Positions 51,823 to 62,026 are shown, counted from the first letter of the stretch. The stretch: DNA of 64,000 nt from Motiliproteus sp041586735 (GCA_041586735.1 JBFGZQ010000008.1:62001-126000); one strand, 5' to 3'. A program made the numbers and translations. The notes: generated by a model from the sequence alone, not told the origin.

Positions 51823-52998
51823 ATGGATACCTTTGTCACCCCAAACTCTCCCCAACACCTGCAGATGATAACCTGGCGCAGAGACCTGCATACCCACCCA
51901 GAAACAGCCTACGAAGAGTTCCGCACCGCCGACAGCGTTGCAAAAATACTCACCGACCTGGGAATGGACGTGGTACGAGGGCTAGGAGGCACCGGACTGG
52001 TCGGGACCCTGCATGGAAAACACGGCGCTGGCGATGCCATCGCCCTACGAGCGGATATGGATGCGCTACCCATTCAAGAGCTTAATGAATTTGAACATCG
52101 CTCTCAAAAAGAGGGAAAAATGCACGCCTGTGGCCACGACGGTCACACCGCTATCCTGTTGGGCGCGGCCAGCGCATTAGCCAGCGCGCCGGATTTTGCA
52201 GGTAAAGTCCATTTCATATTCCAACCCGCCGAAGAGAACGAGGCCGGCGCCCTGGCCATGATTGAAGACGGGCTCTTTGAGCGTTTCCCCGTAAAAGCGG
52301 TTTATGGGCTTCACAACTGGCCAGGCCTGCCCGCGGGTGAAGCGGCGGTTCATAACGGCCCGGTGATGGCTGCTTTTGATACTTTCGATATCCAGATTAA
52401 CGGCCAAGGTTGCCATGGCGGGATGCCGCACCTGGGCTACGACCCTATTCAAGCGACCGGCCAGTTAATCACCGCGCTACAGAGTATTGTCAGCCGTAAT
52501 CTAGACCCCCAAAAAGCCGCGGTGATCAGTATTACCCAGGTACAGGGCGGTGATACCTATAATGTCATACCGGACAAGGTGACACTCAAGGGTACCACTC
52601 GCTCATTATGCCCCGATATTCGCAATCTTATTGAGCTACGGATGCAACAAGTCGTCGAGAGTATTTGCAGCAGCCTTGGATGCCACGCCGAATTCACCTA
52701 CACCCGGCGCTATCCCGCCACGATTAATAGCGAGGCTGAAGCTCAACACGCCCTTGAGGCACTCAAGACCGTACCAGGCATTAACAAAGTACATTCAGAC
52801 CTGCCAGCCAGTATGGGCGGTGAGGATTTTTCCTTTATGCTGGAACGCAACCCCGGGTGCTATATTTGGTTGGGCGGTGCCAGCGAGGATTACTGCCACG
52901 GCCTCCACAGCCCTCACTATGATTTTAATGACAGCACATTACCCTCAGGTGCCAACTATTGGATCAGTTTAGTGCGGCGTCTGCTTCAGAAAGACTGA
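51823..52998 (+). CDS. M20 family amidohydrolase (hippurate/N-acyl-amino acid hydrolase type)
   Basis: A 391-residue zinc or manganese peptidase-fold enzyme. Metal-site signatures: LRADMDALPIQE, MHACGHDGHTAILLGAA, FQPAEENEAGALAMIEDG with the general-base Glu, GLHNWPGLPAGEAA and MGGEDFSFML. The dimerisation domain is in the middle. The family cleaves N-acyl amino acids, hippurate or indole conjugates. Downstream of a two-part DUF3100 transporter and before a LysR gene, it probably hydrolyses the imported amide in the cytoplasm (no signal peptide). Confidence 0.9.
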   Translation: MDTFVTPNSPQHLQMITWRRDLHTHPETAYEEFRTADSVAKILTDLGMDVVRGLGGTGLVGTLHGKHGAGDAIALRADMDALPIQELNEFEHRSQKEGKMHACGHDGHTAILLGAASALASAPDFAGKVHFIFQPAEENEAGALAMIEDGLFERFPVKAVYGLHNWPGLPAGEAAVHNGPVMAAFDTFDIQINGQGCHGGMPHLGYDPIQATGQLITALQSIVSRNLDPQKAAVISITQVQGGDTYNVIPDKVTLKGTTRSLCPDIRNLIELRMQQVVESICSSLGCHAEFTYTRRYPATINSEAEAQHALEALKTVPGINKVHSDLPASMGGEDFSFMLERNPGCYIWLGGASEDYCHGLHSPHYDFNDSTLPSGANYWISLVRRLLQKD

Positions 52999-53016
52999 TA
53001 ACCGGAAGGCAGTAGC

Positions 53017-53922
53017 ATGGACCGTCGAGCGCTAAAGTATTTTTTTGTGGTAGCGAAACTGAGCAGTATTCGTGCTGCCTCAAATGAGCTTCACGTTGCG
53101 CCTTCGGCCATCAGCCGCCAAATAAAGAGCCTTGAAGAGCAACTGCATGTTTCGCTGCTTAATCGCTTAGGCCGCGGTGTCGAGGTGACGGCAGCCGGGG
53201 ATCAGTTAGTCCGTTATATCAAGGCGCTACAACTGCACGAAGATGACTTCCTGGCCCGGCTATCCGACATGCAAGAACTGCGGATCGGTTGCTTGCGTAT
53301 CGCCACTGGTGGCGGGCTGATGAATGACCTGTTAACCGGTGCCATATCCCATTTTTGGAAACGCCACCCTGGGATTCGCTTTGTGCTCAATATTTGTGGG
53401 GGAGACGACATTATTCGTCAGGTTCGCGATGATGAGGTTGATCTTGGGCTGGTGTTAAACAGTCCTGCTGATCCACAAATCGAGAAACTGCTGTCTTGCC
53501 GCTTTCCCCCACTGAACCTGATAGTTCAATCCGAAGCCTCATTATCAACGCTGAGCAGTTGCTCGCTAGCGCAATTACAGTCGATTCCCCTGGCGCTGCT
53601 TAACAAATCCTTTAGCCTGCGTCAGTCAGTACAGCAGCTAGAGGATGAATATGGCGTTCAGTTCCAGCCCCTTCTGGAGTGCAACTCGTTCGAAACTCTT
53701 AAGGTATTTACCCTTAATGGACAAGGGGGGACGCTATTACCGACCGTCTGCATCGCCCGCGAGATTGAAAACAACACCCTCAAGGCAATCCCTCTGGAGG
53801 CCGCTCAACCCAACAGATCGTCCGTCGACTTAATCATCCGCAGAGGGCGTAAACACACCGCCGGAATTCAGGCCATTCGTCAATACATGAAAGACTATAT
53901 GGTGGTATTTAACGACGCTTAG
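53017..53922 (+). CDS. LysR family transcriptional regulator
   Basis: A 301-residue LTTR starting MDRRALKYFFVVAKLSSIRAASNELHVAPSAIS, with an effector domain from about residue 90. It is encoded 18 bp after the M20 gene in the same direction, an unusual place for a LysR gene but common for regulators of their own operon. Likely controls the DUF3100-M20 unit. Confidence 0.88.
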   Translation: MDRRALKYFFVVAKLSSIRAASNELHVAPSAISRQIKSLEEQLHVSLLNRLGRGVEVTAAGDQLVRYIKALQLHEDDFLARLSDMQELRIGCLRIATGGGLMNDLLTGAISHFWKRHPGIRFVLNICGGDDIIRQVRDDEVDLGLVLNSPADPQIEKLLSCRFPPLNLIVQSEASLSTLSSCSLAQLQSIPLALLNKSFSLRQSVQQLEDEYGVQFQPLLECNSFETLKVFTLNGQGGTLLPTVCIAREIENNTLKAIPLEAAQPNRSSVDLIIRRGRKHTAGIQAIRQYMKDYMVVFNDA

Positions 53923-54181
53923 TCTGATTGCAAACAACCATTCTGATCGTTAATCCTATCAACGTATTCGACGGTATCAGCGATACCGCTGCAGCAATCC
54001 AAGCCATATTGCCTATAACCATAGATCAGTTTTATCCCTCCCTGCTGCGCGCCAGGTTAATTTAAAAAAACACACCCATAATCACCTAGCTATCCCATTT
54101 CCATGACTACACTGGATGGACGCGGTTGATCTCTCGGCCTCCTCCAAGCGCTAGCTGAAGGTCGTCGACAGGGGGGTATCT

Positions 54182-54649
54182 ATGAGCGAACTGAATCACT
54201 ACCTGAGTCAAAGCTGGCCCTTAGTGGCTTATTTTTTCATAGTGCTGGGGTTGCTACTGTTTATCCTGGTTATCTCCCACCTGCTCGGCGAACGTCATCA
54301 GGAGCCGGCCACCGGCGAACCGTTCGAGTCCGGTGTGGTCCATATCGGCGATACCCAATTGCGCTTCTCCGCCCCCTATTTTCTGATCGCGATCCTGTTC
54401 GTGATCTTCGATCTCGAGGCCGCCTTCATCTACATCTGGGCGGTGAGCCTACATGAAACGGGTTGGCCCGGTTATCTGGAAATGCTGATCTTTATCGGCA
54501 TCCTCGCCGTCGCCCTGTTCTACCTGTGGAAGCTAGGCGCTCTGGATTGGGGTCCACGAGGAAAAGCACCGCAACGGCAACCACCCCAGCAGGGCCGGAG
54601 CGCGGTATTGCAGGGCAACCCAGCGCCGATCAATCCACCACAACCCTGA
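54182..54649 (+). CDS. nuoA: NADH-quinone oxidoreductase subunit A
   Basis: A 155-residue complex I membrane subunit with three helices (LVAYFFIVLGLLLFILVISHLLG, FLIAILFVIFDLEAAFIYIWAV, LEMLIFIGILAVALFYLWKLGALDW). FESGVVHIGDTQLRFSAPYFL is the conserved loop that seals the quinone site. The C-terminal tail past residue 125 is Pro/Gln-rich and of no known role. First gene of the nuo operon; 259 bp upstream separates it from the LysR gene and must contain the promoter. Confidence 0.95.
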   Translation: MSELNHYLSQSWPLVAYFFIVLGLLLFILVISHLLGERHQEPATGEPFESGVVHIGDTQLRFSAPYFLIAILFVIFDLEAAFIYIWAVSLHETGWPGYLEMLIFIGILAVALFYLWKLGALDWGPRGKAPQRQPPQQGRSAVLQGNPAPINPPQP

Positions 54650-54661
54650 GAGCAGACGACC

Positions 54662-55333
54662 ATGGGATGGCAACTTGAGCCTGCAGATTCAGCACTGATC
54701 GCGACGAGCGCCAGATCGCTGCAGCACTCGTCAGAGCAAACCTTTGAGCCATCCTTAGAACGACAGGCGCAGGGTAATGTCGCGTTCGCGCGGCTGGAGG
54801 ATCTGGTGGCTTGGGGCCGGGCGCACTCCATCTGGCCGTTCAACTTCGGCCTGTCGTGCTGCTACGTCGAGATGGCCACGGCCTTCACCAGCCGTCACGA
54901 TATCGCCCGCTTTGGCTCAGAGGTGATCCGCGGCACCCCGCGCGAGGCCGACCTGATTGTCATCTCCGGCACCGTCTTTAGAAAGATGGCACCGGTGGTT
55001 CAACGCCTCTACGAACAACTGATGGAACCGCGCTGGGTGATCGCCATGGGCGCCTGCGCCAATTCCGGCGGTATGTACGATATCTACAGTGTGGTGCAGG
55101 GAGTGGATAAGTTTTTGCCGGTCGATGTCTACGTCCCCGGTTGTCCTCCTCGGCCAGAAGCACTGCTGCAGGGACTGTTGTTACTGCAGCAATCGATCGC
55201 TAAGGAACGTCGTCCGTTGAGTTGGGTCGCGGGCCCGCAAGGCGTCTACAAGTTAGACAAGGCCTCCCAGCGCGACCTTCACCAAGCCGAGCGAACCGCC
55301 GCCCGCACCCTTAGGCCACCGACCAGTATCTAG
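54662..55333 (+). CDS. nuoB: NADH-quinone oxidoreductase subunit B
   Basis: A 223-residue peripheral-arm subunit holding iron-sulfur cluster N2, the last electron carrier before quinone. Tandem cysteines in FGLSCCYVEMA, then MGACANSGGMYD and YVPGCPPRPEALLQG supply the ligands. The order nuoA-nuoB with a 12-bp gap is normal. Confidence 0.96.
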   Translation: MGWQLEPADSALIATSARSLQHSSEQTFEPSLERQAQGNVAFARLEDLVAWGRAHSIWPFNFGLSCCYVEMATAFTSRHDIARFGSEVIRGTPREADLIVISGTVFRKMAPVVQRLYEQLMEPRWVIAMGACANSGGMYDIYSVVQGVDKFLPVDVYVPGCPPRPEALLQGLLLLQQSIAKERRPLSWVAGPQGVYKLDKASQRDLHQAERTAARTLRPPTSI

Positions 55334-55341
55334 GAGCAGAC

Positions 55342-57099
55342 ATGGATGCAGCCCGGGTAGAACTGTCACTAGCACAGCAGCTCGGTCATCGCTTTGGTGA
55401 CGCGCTGCTGGCCAACCAGCTCTGCTGCGACGCCATCACCACGCTGTGGATCGGCCGCGAGCGGCTGCTTGAGCTGCTGCACTATCTCAAGCTAGAGATC
55501 GAGGGTCCGTTTCTGTGCCTGTACGACCTGACCGCCATCGACGAGCGCCAGCGTGCCAATCGCCAGCAGCAGCCCGATGCCGACTTTACCCTGGTCTACC
55601 ATCTGCTGTCGTACGACCGCAACGAGGATTTGCGGATCAAGGTAGCGCTGACCGCTACCGACTGCGTACTGCCCTCCATCACCCCATTATGGCCTGCCGC
55701 CAACTGGTACGAGCGCGAGGTCTGGGATATGTTCGGGGTTCGCTTCGACGGCCACCCCAGGCTGACCCGTATTCTGACCCCGCCGACGTGGGAGGGTCAT
55801 CCGCTGCGCAAGGAGCACCCGGCCCGCGCCACCGAGATGGAGCCCTACAGCCTGCCCGCAGAACGCCAGGAAAAAGAGCAGGAAGCGCTGCGTTTCAATC
55901 CCGAAGCCTGGGGTATGCAGCGCCACAGCGATACCAGCGACTTTATGTTTCTCAACCTCGGACCCAATCATCCCAGTGTCCACGGCGTGTTCCGTATTAT
56001 TCTGCAGCTCGACGGCGAAGAGATCATCGACGCGGTTCCCGAGATCGGCTACCACCATCGCGGTGCCGAGAAGATGGGCGAGCGCCAATCCTGGCACAGC
56101 TTTATTCCCTATACCGACCGGATCGATTACCTCGGTGGGGTAATGAACAACCTACCCTACGTATTGGCGGTGGAGAAACTGGCCGGCATCCAAGTCCCCG
56201 AGCGGGTCAAATGTATCCGGGTGATGCTGGCCGAGATGTTCCGTATTGCCAGCCATCTGGTGTTTTACGGCACCTTCTCGCAAGACATCGGCCAGCTGTC
56301 ACCGATCTTCTACATGTTTATCGACCGTGAAAAGCTGTTCGGTATTATCGAGGCCTTTACCGGCGCGCGGATGCACCCCAGCTGGTTTCGGATCGGCGGC
56401 ATTGCTCAGGATCTGCCGTTGGGGTGGGACAAGAGGGTGCGTGAATTTATCGACTACCTGCCCGCCCGGCTCGACCAGTACGAAAAAATGGTGATGGCCA
56501 ACAGCCTGATCAAACGCCGCAGCCAGGGGATCGGTGAATACAGTACCGCCGAGGCGATCGAGTGGGGGGTCACCGGCCCCGGCCTGCGTGCCACCGGGCT
56601 GAACTGGGACTGGCGCAAACACCGTCCCTACTCCGGCTATGAGAATTTTGATTTCGAGGTCTGCACCGCCGACGGCGGCGACAGCTACGACCGCTGCCGG
56701 GTCCGGGTCGACGAGATCCGCCAGAGCCTGCGGATTATCCGCCAGTGTCTCGACCATATGCCCGCGGGTCCCTACAAGGCCGACCACCCGCTGACCACCC
56801 CGCCGCCCAAAGAGCGGGCTCTGGAAGATATCGACACCCTGATCGACCATTTTCTCAGCGTTAGCTGGGGACCGGTAATCCCGGCAGGCGAAGCCAGCGT
56901 CGGTGTCGAGGCCACCAAAGGCAACAACAGTTACTACCTGGTCAGCGACGGCAGTAGCGCTGCGTATCGGACCCGGATTCGAACCCCGTCGTTCCCGCAC
57001 CTGCAGATGATCCCGTTGATCAGCCGCGGCCTGATGGTCTCCGACCTGATCACGATCATCGCCAGTATCGATTTCGTCATGGCCGACGTGGACCGTTGA
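55342..57099 (+). CDS. nuoC: NADH-quinone oxidoreductase fused subunit C/D
   Basis: A 585-residue fusion (NuoCD). The C part (about 1-185) contains ANWYEREVWDMFGVRFDGHP and LTPPTWEGHPLRKEHP. The D part (about 195-585) has NLGPNHPSVHGVFRIILQLDGE, VPEIGYHHRGAEKMGERQSWH and the C-terminal SIDFVMADVDR, forming the quinone-binding cavity. Fusion of C and D is typical of gammaproteobacteria and separates this from alphaproteobacterial or mitochondrial-like operons. AGGAG precedes the ATG. Confidence 0.96.
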   Translation: MDAARVELSLAQQLGHRFGDALLANQLCCDAITTLWIGRERLLELLHYLKLEIEGPFLCLYDLTAIDERQRANRQQQPDADFTLVYHLLSYDRNEDLRIKVALTATDCVLPSITPLWPAANWYEREVWDMFGVRFDGHPRLTRILTPPTWEGHPLRKEHPARATEMEPYSLPAERQEKEQEALRFNPEAWGMQRHSDTSDFMFLNLGPNHPSVHGVFRIILQLDGEEIIDAVPEIGYHHRGAEKMGERQSWHSFIPYTDRIDYLGGVMNNLPYVLAVEKLAGIQVPERVKCIRVMLAEMFRIASHLVFYGTFSQDIGQLSPIFYMFIDREKLFGIIEAFTGARMHPSWFRIGGIAQDLPLGWDKRVREFIDYLPARLDQYEKMVMANSLIKRRSQGIGEYSTAEAIEWGVTGPGLRATGLNWDWRKHRPYSGYENFDFEVCTADGGDSYDRCRVRVDEIRQSLRIIRQCLDHMPAGPYKADHPLTTPPPKERALEDIDTLIDHFLSVSWGPVIPAGEASVGVEATKGNNSYYLVSDGSSAAYRTRIRTPSFPHLQMIPLISRGLMVSDLITIIASIDFVMADVDR

Positions 57100-57118
57100 T
57101 AACAAGAGAGCAACTCTT

Positions 57119-57679
57119 ATGAGCCTGAGACCGGAACTAAGCGCCAGCGAATGTCAGCAGATCGACGTCGAGTGCAGCCACTATCCGCAGCGGCGGTCGG
57201 CGGCGATCGAGGGGCTAAAAATCGTTCAGCAGCACCGCGGCTGGGTTTCCGATGGCAGCATCAAGGCACTGGCGCGGTATTTGGAGATGTCCGAGGGCGA
57301 ATTGGACGGCATCGCCACCTTCTACAACCTGATCTTTCGCCAGCCGGTCGGCGAACACGTCATCATGCTGTGCGATAGCGTCTGCTGCTGGATCAAGGGG
57401 GCGGACAACCTCAACCGCTATCTGTGTGACAAGCTCGATATCCAACCGGGGCAGACCAGCGCCGATAACCGTTTCACCCTGCTACCGATCGTCTGCCTGG
57501 GCGACTGCGACCGCGCACCAACGCTGATGATCGACGGCCAGCAGCACGGCAACCTGACCCCAGCCAGCATCGACCAGCTGCTGGCAGCTGTCACTGCACA
57601 AGAGCATACCTCAGCCAGAACCCCGCAACACAGAGCCGCAGACAGCGACATTAAAGCGGGAGGCGGAGTCGATGACTAA
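57119..57679 (+). CDS. nuoE: NADH-quinone oxidoreductase subunit E
   Basis: A 186-residue subunit carrying [2Fe-2S] cluster N1a. Ligand regions are MLCDSVCCWIKGADN and IVCLGDCDRAPTLMID. The helical N-terminus (YPQRRSAAIEGLKIVQQHRGWV) is normal. The C-terminus is some 25 residues longer than in E. coli. It overlaps nuoF by 8 nt. Confidence 0.95.
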   Translation: MSLRPELSASECQQIDVECSHYPQRRSAAIEGLKIVQQHRGWVSDGSIKALARYLEMSEGELDGIATFYNLIFRQPVGEHVIMLCDSVCCWIKGADNLNRYLCDKLDIQPGQTSADNRFTLLPIVCLGDCDRAPTLMIDGQQHGNLTPASIDQLLAAVTAQEHTSARTPQHRAADSDIKAGGGVDD

Positions 57680-58970
57680 CTCGACCGATGCCCTGCTAGA
57701 GCGACCGCTGACGGCACTGATCAAACCCGATCGCAGCCCGCTGAGTCTGAAAGAGTACCGCGACGGCGGCGGCTATCGAGGCTTGGAGCAGGCGCTCAAG
57801 CACCTGACCCCAGAAGCCGTATTGAAACAGGTCACCGACGCCAACCTGCGCGGCCGTGGCGGCGCCGGTTTCTCCACCGGCCTGAAGTGGAGCTTTATGC
57901 CGCGCGATTCAGGCGCCCCAACCCCGCGCTACCTGGTGTGCAACGCCGACGAGATGGAGCCGGGCACCTTCAAAGATCGCTTGCTTATGGAGAGTAATCC
58001 GCACCAATTGCTCGAAGGGATGGCGATCAGCGCCTACGCGCTGGGAGCCGAGATCGGTTATATGTTCCTGCGCGCCGAATACGGTCGCGCCGCCGCCCAC
58101 CTGCAACGCGCGCTGCAAGAGGCCCTTGATGCCGGCTATCTGGGCAATAACCTGCTCGGCACTGAATTCAGCCTAACGATCCACCTGCACACCAGCGCCG
58201 GGCGCTACATCTGCGGCGAAGAGACCGCGCTGCTCAACTCGCTGGAGGGCAAGCGTGCCACCCCCCGCGCCAAGCCGCCGTTCCCCCAGGTCTGCGGTCT
58301 GTTCGGCCAGCCGACGGTGGTCAACAACTGCGAAACGCTGTGCAATATTCCCCATATTCTAGCTAACGGCGCCGACTGGTACCTGAGCCTGGGTCGCGGC
58401 GCGGACAGTGGCACCAAGATCTTCGGCGCCGCCGGCAACGTCCGTCGACCGGGGCTATGGGAGCGCCCCATGGGCACCCCCATCCGGGAGATCTTCGAAG
58501 ACTGTGCTGGCGGGATGAGCCCAGGCTACCAGATGCGCGGCTTCCTGCCCGGCGGCGCCTCCACCGATTTTCTGTTGCCCGAGCATCTCGACCTGGCGAT
58601 GGATTACGACGTCATCGGCAGAGCGGGAAGCCGCATGGGCACCGCCTCACTCATCGTACTCGATGACCAGACCTGCCCGGTGGCGATGGTCCGTAACCTG
58701 ACCCACTTCTTCGCTCAGGAGTCCTGCGGCTGGTGCACCCCGTGCCGCGACGGCCTGCCTTGGGCGGAGCAGTTACTCAATGAGATCGAAGCGGGTCGCG
58801 GGCGGATGGAGGACCTGGATACCCTGGCCTGGCAATGCCGGTTTATGGGCCCCGGTAACACCTTCTGCGCGTTGGCGCCGGGTGCGGCGGAGCCGATCCA
58901 GAGCGCATTGAAATATTTTCGTGAAGACTTTGAACGCCATATCACCGCTAAGGGTTGTCCTTGGCACTGA
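57672..58970 (+). CDS. nuoF: NADH-quinone oxidoreductase subunit F
   Basis: A 432-residue NADH- and FMN-binding subunit. GRGGAGFSTGLKWSFMP is the NADH/FMN glycine loop. YICGEETALLNSLEGKR follows, and ESCGWCTPCRDGLPW ligates the [4Fe-4S] cluster N3. GGAGGCGGAG precedes the ATG inside the end of nuoE. NADH from tdh, gdhB and central metabolism enters here. Confidence 0.96.
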   Translation: MTNSTDALLERPLTALIKPDRSPLSLKEYRDGGGYRGLEQALKHLTPEAVLKQVTDANLRGRGGAGFSTGLKWSFMPRDSGAPTPRYLVCNADEMEPGTFKDRLLMESNPHQLLEGMAISAYALGAEIGYMFLRAEYGRAAAHLQRALQEALDAGYLGNNLLGTEFSLTIHLHTSAGRYICGEETALLNSLEGKRATPRAKPPFPQVCGLFGQPTVVNNCETLCNIPHILANGADWYLSLGRGADSGTKIFGAAGNVRRPGLWERPMGTPIREIFEDCAGGMSPGYQMRGFLPGGASTDFLLPEHLDLAMDYDVIGRAGSRMGTASLIVLDDQTCPVAMVRNLTHFFAQESCGWCTPCRDGLPWAEQLLNEIEAGRGRMEDLDTLAWQCRFMGPGNTFCALAPGAAEPIQSALKYFREDFERHITAKGCPWH

Positions 58971-59065
58971 TGATGTAGGTAAAGAGCAGGTAAAGAGTAG
59001 CTAAGCTAAATTAACTAATAAAAACAATGAGCCGGGACTAAAGTCTGGCCAGGCCAACAGGAACA

Positions 59066-62026
59066 ATGATGGCAACGATCAGGATTGACGGACAAGACTA
59101 CCCAGTCGAGGAGGGGCAAAATCTGCTCCAGGCCTGCCTCGGTCTAGGTCTGAATCTGCCCTACTTCTGCTGGCATCCGGCGCTGGGTTCGGTAGGGGCC
59201 TGCCGTCAGTGCGCGTTGCTGCAGTACCAGAACCAGGATGATACTAGAGGCCGGCTGGTGATGGGCTGTATGACGCCGGTGGCAGACGGTCAGATCCTGT
59301 CGATCAAGGCCGCCAACGCGGTCACATTCAGGGCGGGGGTGATCGAAACCCTGATGACCAACCACCCCCACGACTGCCCGGTGTGCGAAGAAGCAGGCGA
59401 GTGCCATCTGCAGGATATGACCGTCATGAGCGGCCACCACCAGCGGCGTTTCCGAGGTCGCAAACGCACCTTTAGCAATCAGGACCTCGGCCCCTGCATC
59501 GGCCACGAGATGAACCGCTGCATCACCTGCTACCGCTGCCTGCGCTTCTACCGTGATTACGCCGGAGGGCAAGACCTGCATGCCTACGGCTCGCGCAACC
59601 AGATCTACTTCGGCCGCTTCGAAGACGGCACCCTGGAGAGTGTGTTCAGCGGCAATCTGGTCGAGGTCTGTCCCACCGGGGTGTTCACCGACAAAACCCT
59701 GGCCGCGCACTACAGCCGCAAGTGGGATCTACAATGCGCGCCCTCGGTCTGCGTCCACTGCAGCCTGGGGTGTAACACCAGCCCGGGCGAGCGGTACGGG
59801 ATGCTAAAGCGCATCCAGAACCGCTATCACCCTGAGATCAACGGCCATTTCCTCTGTGATCGCGGCCGTTTCGGTTATGAGTTCGTCAACCATCCCGAGC
59901 GGCTTCGCCAATCCTACCAGCGTATTGATGGTGAACTGATCCCCTGCAGCGCCGAGGCCGCCGTGACCGCTCTGCAGCAATTTTTTAGCCCTCAGCAGGC
60001 TGAAGCTAAACAGGCTGACGCCAATAGCGCCGTACCCAAAGCCCGCCCCATAGGTATCGGCTCGCCCCGCGCCACCCTGGAAAGCAATTGGGCACTGCAG
60101 CAGCTGGTCGGCGCCGATCATTTTTTCTCCGGCCTAAGCCGAGCCGATGAAACCCTGCATCAGGCGATGCTGTCACTGCTGCTTAGCTGTACCCACGCCA
60201 CTACGCTGGAACAGGTGGAACGGGCCGACGCGGTGCTGGTGATCGGCGAAGACCTGCTCAATAGCGCGCCCCGGTTAGGGTTAAGCGTACGTCAAGCGAT
60301 CCGCGCGGCGAGTCTCGCCAAAGCCGATGCGATCCGAGTACCCCTATGGCAAGACCAGGCGGTGCAGATCGCCGGTCAAGACGTCGGCCACCCGCTGTAT
60401 CTGCTCCACAGCCAGCGTAGCGAACTCGACAACCTGGCCCGTGATAGCGTTCACGCCAGTCCACAGCAACAGGCGCAGCTTGGTTTCGCCATCGCTCACG
60501 CGCTCGACCCGCAAGCACCCGCGGTGGCCGGGCTGGAGCCACGCCAACAGGCGTTGGCCAGCGAGATCGCCACCAGGCTGATGGAGGCCCGCTACCCACT
60601 GCTGATCGCCGGTGCCTCCAGCCGCAGCCGCGAACTGATCTACGCCTGCGCCCAGATTCATCAGGCACTGGTTCGCCAACGCGGTAAGGCTAAGCCGGTT
60701 GGCCTGCAACTGGTATTCCCCGAATCGAACAGCCTGGGACTGGCGCTCCTGACGCGCCACCAGCACGAGAACAGCCTCGACGACGCCTTTACCCTGGCCA
60801 ACCTTAGACCCACCCGGGCGCTCATCCTGGAAAACGATCTCTACCGCCGCGCACCGAAAGCGCAGGTCGATCACTTCTTCGACCAGCTCGAGCAGAAGGT
60901 GGTAATCGACCTGCTGGCCAGTCCCACTACCGCCCGTGCCGACCTGCTGCTGGCCGCCACCAGCTTCGCCGAAAGCCGTGGCACCCTAGTCAACAACGAA
61001 GGACGCGCCCAGACGCTGTTTCCGGTATTCCCGCCCCCCCGGGAGATGGCGATGAGCTGGCAGTGGTTGCGCCGAGTCGCGGCAGCTGACTGGCTGCAGG
61101 CTAATCCGTTGGTAGAGGTCAACGATGAAGCACAACTGCTGGCACAGTTGGCGGCCAGCGATCCACTGCTGGCACCGCTGCAGGCGTTGGCCGGCACTGA
61201 CGCAAACCCTGACGCAAACCCTAACACCACCCACAGCAGCCGCTGGACCACCCCACGGATGCCCCATCGCTACAGTGGCCGCACCGCCCTGCGCGCCCAA
61301 CTCAACATCCATGAACCTCAACAACCCCACGACCCCGACTCGACACTGGCCTATAGCATGGAGGGCCTGCCGGTTTACCGCCGGGTGACAGCCCAGGACC
61401 CAGGCCTGCCCCCGCTGCCATTCGCCTGGTATCCGGGTTGGAACTCCAATCAGGCACAGTACAAATTTGACCAACAGCGTCGCGGCTTGCTCGGACGTGA
61501 AGTCGCCGAAGCGCGCTTAATACCCGCCAAGACAGTACAACATCCCACCTGGTACGCCCCGGCAGGACGACGCGCTGACCAGAATAGTGAGCAGCGTGGC
61601 GAACCTATGTCACCGGCGTTGCTGATCGTGCCACAGCCGCAGGCGTTCGGTTCCGAAGAGCTGAGCCGCGTAGCCGCTGCCATCGCCGCTCGCACAGCAC
61701 CACTCAGATTGTGGCTGCACCCCGAAGACGGCCAACGGCAGAGCATTGCCGATGGCGACCAGCTCGTGATTCAGCTCGATAGCCTGGATATCCTATTGCA
61801 GGCGCAATTCGATCCCGGTCAGGCACCGGGGACCGCACGGGTGACCGACGGCATGCCACCGCTGTGCGGCTGCACCCTGCCGCAGTACAGCCGCATCATT
61901 CGCAGCGGTGCCAACCCGTTGATCGCCAGCGACCGACCGCAGGAGCTTGATCCTAGCCTGCAGGCTGACACTCATCTGAACCCTCACCCTAACCAGGAGC
62001 AGGAGCAGGAGCAGGCCGATGACTGA
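59066..62026 (+). CDS. nuoG: NADH-quinone oxidoreductase subunit G
   Basis: A 986-residue subunit, longer than E. coli NuoG (908). The N-terminal ferredoxin-like domain has CWHPALGSVGACRQCALLQ. The His-Cys cluster motif HPHDCPVCEEAGECHLQDM is about residues 95-113. CITCYRCLRFYRDY and CPTGVFTD provide further cluster ligands. VCVHCSLGCNTSPGE holds the extra cluster site of the gamma-type NuoG. The molybdopterin-like region makes up the rest. The additional length lies in low-complexity stretches (DANPDANPNTT, near residue 712, and the NQEQEQEQ tail). It overlaps nuoH by 8 nt. Confidence 0.95.
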   Translation: MMATIRIDGQDYPVEEGQNLLQACLGLGLNLPYFCWHPALGSVGACRQCALLQYQNQDDTRGRLVMGCMTPVADGQILSIKAANAVTFRAGVIETLMTNHPHDCPVCEEAGECHLQDMTVMSGHHQRRFRGRKRTFSNQDLGPCIGHEMNRCITCYRCLRFYRDYAGGQDLHAYGSRNQIYFGRFEDGTLESVFSGNLVEVCPTGVFTDKTLAAHYSRKWDLQCAPSVCVHCSLGCNTSPGERYGMLKRIQNRYHPEINGHFLCDRGRFGYEFVNHPERLRQSYQRIDGELIPCSAEAAVTALQQFFSPQQAEAKQADANSAVPKARPIGIGSPRATLESNWALQQLVGADHFFSGLSRADETLHQAMLSLLLSCTHATTLEQVERADAVLVIGEDLLNSAPRLGLSVRQAIRAASLAKADAIRVPLWQDQAVQIAGQDVGHPLYLLHSQRSELDNLARDSVHASPQQQAQLGFAIAHALDPQAPAVAGLEPRQQALASEIATRLMEARYPLLIAGASSRSRELIYACAQIHQALVRQRGKAKPVGLQLVFPESNSLGLALLTRHQHENSLDDAFTLANLRPTRALILENDLYRRAPKAQVDHFFDQLEQKVVIDLLASPTTARADLLLAATSFAESRGTLVNNEGRAQTLFPVFPPPREMAMSWQWLRRVAAADWLQANPLVEVNDEAQLLAQLAASDPLLAPLQALAGTDANPDANPNTTHSSRWTTPRMPHRYSGRTALRAQLNIHEPQQPHDPDSTLAYSMEGLPVYRRVTAQDPGLPPLPFAWYPGWNSNQAQYKFDQQRRGLLGREVAEARLIPAKTVQHPTWYAPAGRRADQNSEQRGEPMSPALLIVPQPQAFGSEELSRVAAAIAARTAPLRLWLHPEDGQRQSIADGDQLVIQLDSLDILLQAQFDPGQAPGTARVTDGMPPLCGCTLPQYSRIIRSGANPLIASDRPQELDPSLQADTHLNPHPNQEQEQEQADD

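Noticed and set aside
55515..56330. 271-codon frame inside nuoCD
   Set aside because: Same strand, other frame of nuoCD; arginine-rich shadow.
56299..57105. 268-codon minus-strand frame
   Set aside because: Antisense to nuoCD with no motifs.
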